Assembly: GCA_934155625.1 (NCBI GenBank)
Contig: CAKPHD010000007.1
Location: 1 to 45,863, forward strand
Direction of reading: 5' to 3'
Origin: an uncultured Clostridia bacterium
Lineage (GTDB): Bacteria > Bacillota > Clostridia > TANB77 > CAG-508
Length of the DNA: 45,863 bases
The translations under genes were made by a program, and so were the position numbers. Positions 23,250 through 31,594 of the stretch are shown in pieces. The notes under the pieces were generated by a model, which saw only the letters and a list, made by a program, of their open reading frames with translations, searched no databases and was not told where the DNA came from. Position 1 is the stretch's first letter. The number at the start of each line of letters is the position of its first letter.

Positions 23250-24962
23250 TATTCTTTTTATTTCTTCTTGTCTTTTTACTTTTTGTGTTGTTGTTTTTAT
23301 TAGTTCTTTATCAGTTAAAATCATATTTTTGATATATTTATATGGTGGAAATGTCTTATTTATTTCTTTTATTTGTTCCCATATAATTTTTCTTAACTCT
23401 TCTTCTGTTGCATCTGGATATTTTTCTTTTGCAATATCCGTATTATACACTATTTTTACTGATAATTTTAAGTCATTTTTATCTTTTTCATCTGGCATTC
23501 CATAAACTATACATTCCTTTACTAAATCAAGTCTGTTTATTAAAGTTTCTAATTCTTCTGGAAATACTTTTTTACCATTTTTTAAAACTATCATATCTTT
23601 TTGTCTACCTGTTAAGAATATAAATCCATCTTTATCAATATATCCTAAATCTCCTGTATAGAACCATCCATCTCTTATAACTTTATTTGTTTCTTCTTCA
23701 TTTTCATAATATCCAAGCATTACATTTGGGCCTTTTACACGAAGTTCTCCAATTCCATTTTCGTCTTTATCTACTATTTCTAGTTCTACATTATCCATTG
23801 GAAATCCTATTGAACCACTTCTCTTTTTATATGCATTTTCTGCCGCAATTACAGGTGCTGTTTCTGTTAGCCCATATCCCTGTACTAACTCGATTCCTAA
23901 ATCATTAAATCCTTTTGCAACTTCTTTATCTAATGGAGCTCCTCCTGATATAATAAATCTCATCTCTCCACCTAATGCATTTAATACAGGTTTGAACATT
24001 TTTCTTCTTACATCAATATGGCATTTTAATAATGCTTTGCTTACTTTTTTAGCAAATTTAATTGTTTTAGTTTTTCCTTGTTTTTCTATTTCTTTTTCTA
24101 TATTTCTATATATAGCCTCTACAAGTAGTGGAACTCCAACAAATAAAGAAACTTTATATTCTCTTAAATTTTGTGCCACATATCTTAATCCATCTGGAAA
24201 TGCTGTTGCAATTCCTGCAGATAACATTACTATCATTTCTGTTGAACCAAATATATGATGGAATGGCAAAAACGCTAAATTTACATCTGTTGGTAAAAAT
24301 CTTTCTACTAATTGCATTGCATATACATTTGATGCTATATTATGTTGAGATAACATTACTGCTTTTGATTTTGATGTTGTTCCAGATGTAAACAATAAAA
24401 TTCCCATTTTATCTTCATCAATTTTATTTTGAATATATTCTTTTTCTCCTTGTTTTACTAAATCTTCTCCTTGAGCTTTTAAATCCCAAAAATTCTTATA
24501 ACCTTCTTTTTCTGACATACAAATATATTCTTGTAAACTTGTATTACCTCTACTTTTTATTTCTTCTATGTTCTCTATGTATTTTTCATCAAAAACTACA
24601 ACATCAGCTTTACTTCTTTCTAAGCAACTTTCTAGCTCATCAACTTGTAATTCTTTATCTAGAGGAACAGATACAATTCCACCTAATAAATTTGATAAAT
24701 GAGTAATTACCCATTCATATCTATTTCTTCCTACTATAGCTATTCTTTTGTCTTTAAATCCCATTTCATATAATTTTGTTCCAAATGCATTGATATCTTG
24801 TAATAATTTCTTATATGTAATATTTTCATATGTAACTTTTTTATCTTCTTTTTTATGTTTTAATATAAAAGCTGTATTTTTTGCATATTGCTTAGCTGAA
24901 TTGTATATTATTCCTTTGATATCCTTAAATTCTATCGCATTAAAATATCTTTCTCTTTCCAT
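23235..24962 (-). CDS. Long-chain acyl-CoA synthetase (AMP-binding enzyme)
   Basis: A 575-aa adenylate-forming ligase that activates fatty acids as acyl-AMP and transfers them to CoA (or an acyl-carrier protein). Motifs in order: LLFTSGTTSKSKAVMLSQHN (P-loop), GGAPLDKEVAKGFNDLGIEL, QGYGLTETAPVI, WFYTGDLGYIDKDGFIFLTG and KDMIVLKNGKKVFPEELE. The final lysine expected near the C-terminus is present in a TTQKVKRQE context. There is no membrane segment. I chose ATG 24962 (AAGGAAA upstream); 14 more codons are open but have no site. A promoter and an operator-like palindrome precede it, so fatty-acid-responsive control is possible. Confidence 0.92.
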   Translation of the reverse strand: MERERYFNAIEFKDIKGIIYNSAKQYAKNTAFILKHKKEDKKVTYENITYKKLLQDINAFGTKLYEMGFKDKRIAIVGRNRYEWVITHLSNLLGGIVSVPLDKELQVDELESCLERSKADVVVFDEKYIENIEEIKSRGNTSLQEYICMSEKEGYKNFWDLKAQGEDLVKQGEKEYIQNKIDEDKMGILLFTSGTTSKSKAVMLSQHNIASNVYAMQLVERFLPTDVNLAFLPFHHIFGSTEMIVMLSAGIATAFPDGLRYVAQNLREYKVSLFVGVPLLVEAIYRNIEKEIEKQGKTKTIKFAKKVSKALLKCHIDVRRKMFKPVLNALGGEMRFIISGGAPLDKEVAKGFNDLGIELVQGYGLTETAPVIAAENAYKKRSGSIGFPMDNVELEIVDKDENGIGELRVKGPNVMLGYYENEEETNKVIRDGWFYTGDLGYIDKDGFIFLTGRQKDMIVLKNGKKVFPEELETLINRLDLVKECIVYGMPDEKDKNDLKLSVKIVYNTDIAKEKYPDATEEELRKIIWEQIKEINKTFPPYKYIKNMILTDKELIKTTTQKVKRQEEIKRILGSK

Positions 24963-25006
24963 TATACATTTCCTTTCTATTTTGCTGTCTATTATCTTTT
25001 GCACCT

Positions 25007-25027
25007 ATCTAGTTTTCAATACTAGAT
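25007..25027. promoter_or_regulatory. Operator-like palindrome before the acyl-CoA synthetase gene
   Basis: ATCTAGT (25007-25013) and ACTAGAT (25021-25027) form a perfect 7-bp inverted repeat with a 7-base spacer. It overlaps the predicted -10 box, as a repressor site would. Confidence 0.5.
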
Positions 25028-25052
25028 TATCACATAAAAAATATGTTGTCAA
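25024..25052 (-). promoter_or_regulatory. Promoter of the acyl-CoA synthetase gene
   Basis: TTGACA (25047-25052) and TAATCT (25024-25029) on the minus strand, spacer 17 bases. The -35 is perfect and the -10 weak, which is common for regulated promoters. Confidence 0.5.
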
Positions 25053-25082
25053 TATACTGACCGCACTTTCTAAAAATTCTGC

Positions 25083-25107
25083 ACCGTTGGGACCGGTTCT
25101 TAACGGT
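25083..25107. repeat. Solitary palindromic repeat with GGGACCGGTTC core
   Basis: ACCGTT (25083-25088) and AACGGT (25102-25107) flank GGGACCGGTTCTT, the same core and orientation as the units in the feoA-feoB junction. It lies in the gap between the nuclease and acyl-CoA synthetase genes. Confidence 0.7.
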
Positions 25108-25174
25108 ACCAAATGTTCTATATCCGTTGTCCCACAGTCAAAAAGAAGAACCTGCATAAAAACAGATTCTTTCT

Positions 25175-25942
25175 TTATTTAACTAATTTGCTATTTCCTG
25201 TTAGATAATCAATCTCAACCCCTGGTTGTACATTATAAACATATATATTAAAACATACTCCACTCCCTTTGTCTTCTACAGAATATGCTTCCATTTGTAC
25301 CCCATTTGCAACCAAATTTTGTTTTTCAAAAATAGGCGTTACTCTATATAGTACATGATTTTTAGGGTTTTTATCTATATATTCATCTATCTTATTTTCA
25401 AATGGTAACATCCCTTCCACATTCATATATCGAGTTCCTGTAATTAGATTTTTGGCATTTGCATTTTCTCCAGCTAATTGATAGCCTATTAAATGACATC
25501 TATTATACAAATAATTTCCATCCACTGTTCCTGGATATTTAGCTGTTTGCCAACCAGTTGGTTTTACACTTGAAATTGCTCCTCTTTTTTCATTTTCTGA
25601 TGGCATTATTTCTTTGCATATATTTGCATATGCTACTCCACACCTTCCCAGTGAGTCTAACTCACTATATGTTTCAAATGCTTTTGTCGTATATTCGCTT
25701 TCAGTAAATGATGGTTTATTATTATTTATTTCTATGTATGGACTTTGATTGTATTCTGGAATACTTTCTAAACTTATTGATGTTGAATTTGATGTTGTTA
25801 CAGTATTTGTTTCATTAGTTTTATTTGAGTTGTTGTCTTGTGTTCCTACTCCAAAGTATCCTGTTATTCCTATTATGATTGCTATACATATTAATATTAT
25901 TAGTTCACTTAAATTATTTCTTTTGTTTCTTTTTCTACTCAT
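25175..25942 (-). CDS. Secreted or membrane-anchored DNA/RNA non-specific endonuclease
   Basis: A 255-aa nuclease of the beta-beta-alpha-metal family related to streptococcal EndA. Residues about 12-28 form a membrane helix after a very basic start, so it acts outside the cell, perhaps tethered. A Ser/Thr/Asn-rich linker follows. The active site is in LYNRCHLIGYQLAGENANAKNLITG (given here in parts: NRCH with the catalytic His, and NAKNLITG with the metal-binding Asn). Most family members have DRGH; NRCH is a known clostridial/streptococcal variant. The C-terminal strands RVTPIFEKQNLVANGVQMEA match the family. Possible roles are DNA uptake or nutrient scavenging. The start has AAAGGG upstream. 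Confidence 0.88.
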   Translation of the reverse strand: MSRKRNKRNNLSELIILICIAIIIGITGYFGVGTQDNNSNKTNETNTVTTSNSTSISLESIPEYNQSPYIEINNNKPSFTESEYTTKAFETYSELDSLGRCGVAYANICKEIMPSENEKRGAISSVKPTGWQTAKYPGTVDGNYLYNRCHLIGYQLAGENANAKNLITGTRYMNVEGMLPFENKIDEYIDKNPKNHVLYRVTPIFEKQNLVANGVQMEAYSVEDKGSGVCFNIYVYNVQPGVEIDYLTGNSKLVK

Positions 25943-25954
25943 TTTTTACCCTTT

Positions 25955-26275
25955 CTATTTATTATCAAAATAATTTTTTCTTCTGTAATACATATGAGAA
26001 ATAAATACTCGCTTATTGTCTTCTTCTATTGTGTATAATATTATATAATTGTTTATAATTATTCTTCTATACTCTCTTTGTAATTCATTTGAAATTTCAA
26101 TTTTGGGATATATTTTTGGCATTTCTTTCAATTGTTGTATCTTTTCTTCAATATTTTTCATTAATTCTTTTGTTGCATTTTCAGCATAGAGTTCAAATTC
26201 TAAATATTCATATATTCTATTAATTTCTCTATATGCTGTTGGTGTAATTATTACTGTGTATTTTTCAATATCCAA
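25955..26275 (-). CDS. ParE/RelE-family toxin
   Basis: A 106-aa small basic protein with the RelE/ParE toxin fold: KYTVIITPTAYREINRIYEYL at the N-terminus, a helical pair, then YRRIIINNYIILYTIEEDNKRVFISHMYYRR, the strand-rich end typical of the family. RelE members cut mRNA on the ribosome, while ParE members poison gyrase; the sequence does not decide. It starts with TTG at 26275, overlapping the end of the upstream small gene by 11 bases, the classic antitoxin-toxin arrangement with translational coupling. Confidence 0.85.
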   Translation of the reverse strand: MDIEKYTVIITPTAYREINRIYEYLEFELYAENATKELMKNIEEKIQQLKEMPKIYPKIEISNELQREYRRIIINNYIILYTIEEDNKRVFISHMYYRRKNYFDNK

Positions 26276-26474
26276 ACTTATGTCTCAACTCCTCAAATGC
26301 AATATCTGATTCAATTCCTTCTCCATTTTCAATTTCTTTTTCTGATTTCTTTAGTTTTTTTAATATCTTTTTCTGTCTTTTTAAGGCATTATCTTCTTTG
26401 TTAATAAATACTTCCTGGTATTTATTAACTACTTTATCTATAGTCTTTATTTCAGTTGTTTTTTTCAATTTCAT
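26265..26474 (-). CDS. Putative antitoxin of the ParE/RelE pair
   Basis: A small highly charged protein of about 70 aa just upstream of and overlapping the toxin gene. The N-terminus (KTTEIKTIDKVVNKYQEVF) could form a short DNA-binding or helical unit, and the Lys/Glu-rich remainder is likely a toxin-wrapping helix. I do not recognise a named antitoxin family; the call rests on position. Start choice is uncertain: ATG 26474 is only one base from the AGGAG, whereas a TTG at 26468 has ideal 7-base spacing. It belongs to a short operon with the 115-aa gene upstream. Confidence 0.7.
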   Translation of the reverse strand: MKLKKTTEIKTIDKVVNKYQEVFINKEDNALKRQKKILKKLKKSEKEIENGEGIESDIAFEELRHKFGY

Positions 26475-26497
26475 TCTCCTTTCCAATGTTATTTTTT

Positions 26498-26845
26498 CTA
26501 TTTTTCCGCTTCTTCTAATATATCATACCCATTTTCTGAATATAACTCATATTTTCCATCTTTATATTGAAGCATTGCTCCTTCTTTTGCTACTTTTAAT
26601 AATTCTTCAGACGTTATTACTTCTTTAAATTCATGTTCCGGTTTATCTGTAAAATCCCACAAATAAACTTCGCCATTTCTATCTTCTGTTACTAAATATA
26701 AATGTCCTTCTTTTCTATCTTCTTGTAACTCTTGATTTTGCTTATTTTTATTTTCTAAGCTTTCTGATAAATCTTGCATAAATTCTTTTACATTGTCATT
26801 GTCTTTGATTTGTTCTGCTATGTTTTTTAAGAGATCTAAATTCAC
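26498..26845 (-). CDS. Hypothetical acidic protein of 115 aa
   Basis: A small acidic cytoplasmic protein of unknown family, starting at GTG 26845 behind a strong GGAGG. The N-terminal 50 residues are helical with a polar coiled-coil look; residues 50-115 look like a small alpha-beta domain (GHLYLVTEDRNGEVYLWDFT and GAMLQYKDGKYELYSENGYD). It is the first gene after a strong promoter, and the antitoxin-toxin pair follows 24 bases later, so the three are probably one transcript. A third-component role in the toxin module is possible but unproven. Confidence 0.65.
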   Translation of the reverse strand: MNLDLLKNIAEQIKDNDNVKEFMQDLSESLENKNKQNQELQEDRKEGHLYLVTEDRNGEVYLWDFTDKPEHEFKEVITSEELLKVAKEGAMLQYKDGKYELYSENGYDILEEAEK

Positions 26846-26944
26846 AATATTCCTCCTTTCTTTTGAGTAATATTTGTTGTTTTATTAAAGTTTGTATTAA
26901 AATTTGAATTAATAAATTATAAAAATATAGATTAAATATGTTAC

Positions 26945-26973
26945 ATAATACCATATTCAATCTATATTGTCAA
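26945..26973 (-). promoter_or_regulatory. Consensus promoter of the 115-aa gene and toxin-antitoxin operon
   Basis: TTGACA (26968-26973), 17 bases, TATTAT (26945-26950) on the minus strand. The transcription start should be near 26938, leaving a leader of about 93 bases. Confidence 0.75.
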
Positions 26974-26999
26974 TTTATATCAAAATATTAATTAGTTTC

Positions 27000-27188
27000 C
27001 TAGCAAAAGAAAACTATCAATCCACCAACCATAGCAAGTATAGCACCCAAAATTTTGAAGCCACTTGTAGCCTCATTTTGATCACCAAACCCAAAAGCTT
27101 TTTTAGTAATAATTCTAGCATCATAAACCAAAATTACACCAGCTAATAAAATAAGTACACCTATTAATCTTCCAATTATTTGTAACAT
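27000..27188 (-). CDS. Small two-helix membrane protein
   Basis: A 62-aa protein with two hydrophobic segments (about residues 4-22 and 43-61) joined by a polar stretch with ITKKAFGFGDQNEATSGFK. The ATG at 27188 follows AAAAGGATG. It lies downstream of recG and upstream of the strong promoter of the toxin operon. Small membrane proteins of this shape are common in Clostridia and mostly uncharacterised; no function can be given. Confidence 0.7.
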   Translation of the reverse strand: MLQIIGRLIGVLILLAGVILVYDARIITKKAFGFGDQNEATSGFKILGAILAMVGGLIVFFC

Positions 27189-27245
27189 AATATCAACATC
27201 CTTTTCTCTGCCAATCGCTGTTCCTGTACCAGCAATAGCAATAAT

Positions 27246-29294
27246 TTAAATTTCTATTCTTGAACTAAACTTCTCTTTTACCAAGTCATTTAGTTTTGCA
27301 TTTTTCTCTTTTTCAAGTAATGGATCATCTTCCATAATTTTTAAAGCTAATTTTTGGACCTTTTTCAAAACTGCTATATCTTCAAACAAATTAGCAATTT
27401 TAAATTCTGGAAGTCCATGTTGTTCTGTTCCGAAAAAGTCGCCTGAACCTCTAAGTTCCAAGTCTTTTTCAGAAATTATAAATCCATCATTTGTATCACA
27501 CATTACTTTCATCCTTTGTCTTATTGTTTCACTATTTCCTTCGTATTTTAAAATGCAATATGATTGATATTCGCCTCTTCCTACTCTTCCACGTAATTGG
27601 TGCAATTGTGCTAATCCAAATCTTTCTGCATTTTCTACTACCATAATACTTGCATTGGGTACATTAACTCCAACTTCTATTACAGTTGTTGCAATCAAAA
27701 TTTGAATTTCACCATTTTTAAATTTTTCCATTATTTCATCTTTTTCTTTTGGTTTCATTTTTCCATGTAAATATGCTACTTTATATTCACTAAATGTTTC
27801 TTTTTGATATTTTTCTGCAAGTTCAATTACTGATTGCAAGCCCTCCATATCTTCGTTTTCTTCAACTAATGGACATACTATATATGCCTGCCTGCCTTCT
27901 GTTATTTGTTTTCTTATAAAATTGTTTACTCTTTCTTCCATATTTTTTCTAACTGCATATGTTTCAATTTTCTTTCTGTTTGGTGGAAGTTCATCTATTA
28001 TTGATATATCCAAATCTCCATACAATATTAATGCAAGTGTTCTTGGAATTGGTGTTGCAGACATTGCAATTACATCTGGATTTTGCCCTTTAGATGCTAT
28101 AGTTCCTCTTTGTTTTACTCCAAAACGGTGTTGCTCATCTGTTACAACTAATCCTAAATTTTTGAATACTACATTTTCCTCTAATATTGCATGTGTTCCT
28201 ATTAATATATCTATTTCTCCATTTTGCAGTTTTTCTAATATTTCGGCTTTTTTCTTTTTAGTAACACTTGAAATTAATAGCTCTACTCTTATTCCAAGTT
28301 CTTCTAATATTCCTTGAAAACTTTCTAAATGCTGACTTGCAAGTATTGCCGTTGGCGCCATTATTGTTGCTTGATATCCTGATTTTACTGCTTTATATGC
28401 TGCTATCATTGCTACTACTGTTTTTCCTGAACCAACATCTCCTTGTAGAAGTCTATTCATTGGCTTGTTGCTTTCCATATCTTTATCAATTTCTTCTAAT
28501 ACTCGTAGTTGTGCTTTTGTTAATTTAAATGGCAAAATGTTTATTACATCTGACATATATACATCTTTACTAAATTGTATTCCATCTGTTTCGTGTTCAT
28601 AATTATTTTTTAATTTCAATAATGCTAATTGTGTTGTAAGTAGCTCTTCAAATACTAGTCTTTCTCTCGCCTTATTAAAATCTGAAAACTCTACTGGAAA
28701 GTGTATTCTTTCAATTGTATTGTTTATATCCCATAAATTATTTTCTTTTAATATGTATTCTGGCAATGTTTCTGGCAATTGTCCTTTTACTTCTAAAAGC
28801 CCATTTTCTATGATTCGTCTTAATGTTGTTTGTTTTAACTCATATGTTAATGGATAAATTGGAATAATTTTTCCTGTATTTTTACTTTGGTCTATTTCGT
28901 CATATACAGGCGAATTCATTTCTAATCTTCCACTTTTGTTTGATATTTTCCCAAAAAATCTGTACATTCTCCCAGGTTGAAATTTGTCTCTTAAATATCC
29001 TTGATTGAACCATGTTATATAACATGTTCCTGTTTGGTCTTTTACAATTAGTCTGCTTATTGTCATTCTGCCTTTGTGCATTTCGCTGATTCGCCCTGTT
29101 GGCATTGCTTCTATTAAGACTTCTTCTCCATCTATACATTCATATAAGTTTTTTGGCTTACTTCTGTCTTCATAGTCTCTTGGATAGTATTCTATTAAAT
29201 CTTTTAATGTATATATTTTTAATTTATTCAGTAGTTTTACCCTGCTTGGGCCTACTGTTTTTACATATTTTACATCTTTGTTTAGGTCTAACAT
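27246..29294 (-). CDS. recG: RecG, ATP-dependent DNA helicase
   Basis: A 682-aa branch-migration and fork-reversal helicase of superfamily 2. The N-terminal wedge/OB domain (about 60-160) includes the family's YPRDYEDRSKP and MKGR-like stretch. The helicase core shows RLLQGDVGSGKTVVAM (Walker A), VTDEQHRFGVKQR (DEQH box), MSATPIPRTLAL, ATTVIEVGVNVPNA and QLRGRVGRG, all diagnostic of RecG. The C-terminal TRG-like segment with GDFFGTEQHGLPEF is present. I set the start at ATG 29294 (GAGGAG upstream); a longer frame overlaps the HI0074-like gene with no site. It is downstream of that gene by 13 bases. Confidence 0.97.
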   Translation of the reverse strand: MLDLNKDVKYVKTVGPSRVKLLNKLKIYTLKDLIEYYPRDYEDRSKPKNLYECIDGEEVLIEAMPTGRISEMHKGRMTISRLIVKDQTGTCYITWFNQGYLRDKFQPGRMYRFFGKISNKSGRLEMNSPVYDEIDQSKNTGKIIPIYPLTYELKQTTLRRIIENGLLEVKGQLPETLPEYILKENNLWDINNTIERIHFPVEFSDFNKARERLVFEELLTTQLALLKLKNNYEHETDGIQFSKDVYMSDVINILPFKLTKAQLRVLEEIDKDMESNKPMNRLLQGDVGSGKTVVAMIAAYKAVKSGYQATIMAPTAILASQHLESFQGILEELGIRVELLISSVTKKKKAEILEKLQNGEIDILIGTHAILEENVVFKNLGLVVTDEQHRFGVKQRGTIASKGQNPDVIAMSATPIPRTLALILYGDLDISIIDELPPNRKKIETYAVRKNMEERVNNFIRKQITEGRQAYIVCPLVEENEDMEGLQSVIELAEKYQKETFSEYKVAYLHGKMKPKEKDEIMEKFKNGEIQILIATTVIEVGVNVPNASIMVVENAERFGLAQLHQLRGRVGRGEYQSYCILKYEGNSETIRQRMKVMCDTNDGFIISEKDLELRGSGDFFGTEQHGLPEFKIANLFEDIAVLKKVQKLALKIMEDDPLLEKEKNAKLNDLVKEKFSSRIEI

Positions 29295-29307
29295 TGTTAC
29301 TCCTCTA

Positions 29308-29727
29308 CTAAATTTGCTTTTCCAATGTTTCATTTAATTTTTCTATTAATACAATGTATTTTTCTTTTATATCTTTATATATTTTTCTAGATGTTTCTTC
29401 ATCATATAGATGAGATAAGCTATTTCTAGCTAACATCATATTGATCCATGTTTCTCCATCTTCAATTAATCCGTTTTGAAATGCTGTTCTTAAAACTTCT
29501 CTTGGACTTCCTGTAGTTTCAATTATTCCATTGTATTCCATTAAATCTTTCATTGTTTTCCATGCTAATTCAAATGTAAATTCAAATCTGTGTAATGTTC
29601 CATCTATTGCTATTTCTGTTTCTTTTTCATTTAATGCTTCTTTTAGTCTTTCTGTTGCCTTAGCTAAAACTTTTTTTCTTTTTTCTAGCATTTCTTCATA
29701 TGTTTCTTCTGATAATCCAAATTTCAT
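29308..29727 (-). CDS. HI0074/HepT-like nucleotidyltransferase substrate-binding protein
   Basis: A 139-aa all-helical protein of the HI0074 (nucleotidyltransferase substrate-binding, HepT-related) family. Diagnostic stretches are RFEFTFELAWKTMKDLM, SPREVLRTAFQNGLI, and ARNSLSHLYDEE, with the Arg and His of the RX4H motif that makes HepT-type toxins RNA-active. The family normally pairs with a small MNT-type nucleotidyltransferase (HI0073/MntA), but none is adjacent: recG follows 13 bases later and a phosphoesterase gene lies upstream across a terminator. It is therefore an orphan here. Confidence 0.85.
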   Translation of the reverse strand: MKFGLSEETYEEMLEKRKKVLAKATERLKEALNEKETEIAIDGTLHRFEFTFELAWKTMKDLMEYNGIIETTGSPREVLRTAFQNGLIEDGETWINMMLARNSLSHLYDEETSRKIYKDIKEKYIVLIEKLNETLEKQI

Positions 29728-29786
29728 ATTTTTCCCTCTTTTTCCTTATGTCTACATTTTACTATATGTGTTTTCAAAAATCAACA

Positions 29787-29813
29787 AAAAAAGTCCCAAA
29801 TTGGGACTTTTTT
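29787..29813 (-). terminator. Terminator between the phosphoesterase and HI0074-like genes
   Basis: AAAAAAGTCCCAA (29787-29799) and TTGGGACTTTTTT (29801-29813) form a 13-bp stem with a minimal loop and T-run in both directions. It should end the long lysS-to-phosphoesterase transcript. Confidence 0.85.
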
Positions 29814-29855
29814 ATAAAATTCACAAATATTATCAATTCTTTAAAATATTATAAT

Positions 29856-30563
29856 CTATCTAATTTTTTCTAATTTAAAATCTAATCCATCAGCACTCAC
29901 AAGTTTAAACTGAATACCTTCAACTTCACCTTGAACAGCATCATTTATAGAAGCACCATGCAGATGACCATAATAACATCTTTTAACATTATACTTTTTC
30001 ATAAGCTCTACAAACTTAGCCTCTTGCTCAAGTTCAATTTTTGCCTTTGTTATAGGAGGATAATGCATAAACACTATTATCTCTTTATCTTTTCCAAACT
30101 TATTTACTCCATCTTGCAAAGACAATTCTAATCTGATAAGTTCCCTATTTATTAATTTTTCATCAGTACCTTCATCTGTAATACTCCAGCCTCTAGTACC
30201 ACATAAAATTTTATCTTCAAATTCGTAACTATTATTATATAAAAAATCTATATTATTAAAGTTATTGTCTTTTAAAAATTTTCTCATATTTGTCAAAGTC
30301 GTCCACCAATAATCATGGTTGCCTTTTAGCATCAATTTCTTCCCTGGCAAACTATTTAAATATTCAAAATCTAATTTTGTGTTTTCCAAATATGTTTCCC
30401 ACGAAAAATCGCCTGGCAAAACAACCAAGTCATCTTCTTTTACTTTTTCTATCCAATCTTTTCTTATTTTTTCTTCATGACCTGACCAATTATCTCCAAA
30501 TATGTCCATTGGTTTTGGCACTCTATATGATAAGTGAAGGTCTCCTATTACAAATATTGACAT
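29856..30563 (-). CDS. Calcineurin-like metallophosphoesterase
   Basis: A 235-aa cytoplasmic metallophosphoesterase. The metal-binding motifs are complete: GDLHLS (D-x-H), LPGDFSW (GD), LKGNHDYWW (GNHD), FMHYPPI (H) and YGHLHGAS (GHxH). The overall shape matches a COG1768-type stand-alone enzyme; members likely cleave phosphodiesters or nucleotides, but the substrate is unknown. Start: AAAAGGAAA before ATG 30563. It follows tsaD by 15 bases and is the last gene of the transcript before a strong terminator. Confidence 0.9.
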   Translation of the reverse strand: MSIFVIGDLHLSYRVPKPMDIFGDNWSGHEEKIRKDWIEKVKEDDLVVLPGDFSWETYLENTKLDFEYLNSLPGKKLMLKGNHDYWWTTLTNMRKFLKDNNFNNIDFLYNNSYEFEDKILCGTRGWSITDEGTDEKLINRELIRLELSLQDGVNKFGKDKEIIVFMHYPPITKAKIELEQEAKFVELMKKYNVKRCYYGHLHGASINDAVQGEVEGIQFKLVSADGLDFKLEKIR

Positions 30564-30578
30564 ATTATTTTTCCTTTT

Positions 30579-31577
30579 CTATTCTCCAATTTTCAAGTTT
30601 GGTACTGCATTTAATGTATTTTCTGAAATATCTCCATTTAGATATCTATAATATCCTGCTGCTCCTATCATTGCTGCATTATCTGTGCAAAGTTTTAAAT
30701 CTGGTTTATATATTTTTATTCCTTGTTTTTCTAGTTTTTCAAATTCACTTCTAATATGAGTATTTGCTGATACTCCACCTGCTAGTACAACTTTTTTGAT
30801 TCCTGTTTGTTCTATTGCCTTTGTAATGTTTTCTATTAACACTTCTGTTACAGCCTTTTCAAAACTCATACACAAATCTTCTTTGCTTACATCCGGATTT
30901 TTATGATGCAAATTTATTACTGCAGTTTTTATTCCACTAAAACTAAAATCCAAGTTTTCAAAATGTGTTTTTGGGAAGTCTATGCTTGGTTGACCTTGCT
31001 GTGCTAATTTATCAACTTTTGGTCCTCCTGGATAGCCTAAGCCAACTACTCTTGCAACTTTATCAAAAGCCTCTCCTATTGCATCATCACGTGTTCTGCC
31101 TAGTACTTCCATATCACAATAGTCTTTTACATACACTATTTGTGTATTTCCACCTGATGTTAACATACATAAAAATGGTGGTTCTAAATCTGGATGTGTT
31201 ATGTAATTTGCAGCAATATGTCCTTCTAAATGATTTACTCCTACTAATGGTTTATTTAGTGCATATGCTAGTCCTCTTCCATATGATACTCCTACTAACA
31301 ACGCTCCTACTAATCCTGGTCCATATGTTGGTGCTATTACATCTACATCTTTCAATTTCATATTTGCTTCTTCAATCGCTGTTTTGGCAACTCTTGATAT
31401 TGCTTCTATATGATTTCTTGATGCAATCTCCGGAACTACTCCTCCATATTGCTCATGAATTTTTATTTGTGTGTCTATTATATTAGATAAAACTTCTCTA
31501 CCGTTTTTTACAACGGCAACAGAAGTTTCATCACAACTTGATTCTATTCCTAAAACTATTATATCTTTTTTTGTCAT
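30579..31577 (-). CDS. tsaD: TsaD, tRNA threonylcarbamoyladenosine transferase
   Basis: A 332-aa ASKHA-fold enzyme that transfers the threonylcarbamoyl group to A37 of tRNAs reading ANN codons, working with TsaB and TsaE. Signatures are GIESSCDETSVAVV at the N-terminus, the metal-binding HLEGHIAAN (HxxxH), MLTSGGNTQIVYV, AFDKVARVVGLGYPGGPKVD, FSFSGIKTAV and VLAGGVSANTHIR. The length is normal. TsaB and TsaE are not in the window. The start is supported by TAGGAG. It lies between the site-2 protease and the phosphoesterase genes. Confidence 0.97.
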   Translation of the reverse strand: MTKKDIIVLGIESSCDETSVAVVKNGREVLSNIIDTQIKIHEQYGGVVPEIASRNHIEAISRVAKTAIEEANMKLKDVDVIAPTYGPGLVGALLVGVSYGRGLAYALNKPLVGVNHLEGHIAANYITHPDLEPPFLCMLTSGGNTQIVYVKDYCDMEVLGRTRDDAIGEAFDKVARVVGLGYPGGPKVDKLAQQGQPSIDFPKTHFENLDFSFSGIKTAVINLHHKNPDVSKEDLCMSFEKAVTEVLIENITKAIEQTGIKKVVLAGGVSANTHIRSEFEKLEKQGIKIYKPDLKLCTDNAAMIGAAGYYRYLNGDISENTLNAVPNLKIGE

Positions 31578-31594
31578 TTATATTTCTCCTAATT

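Noticed and set aside
30965..31486. Long plus-strand open frame of 173 codons inside tsaD
   Set aside because: It is a leucine-rich antisense shadow of a conserved gene with no signals of its own.
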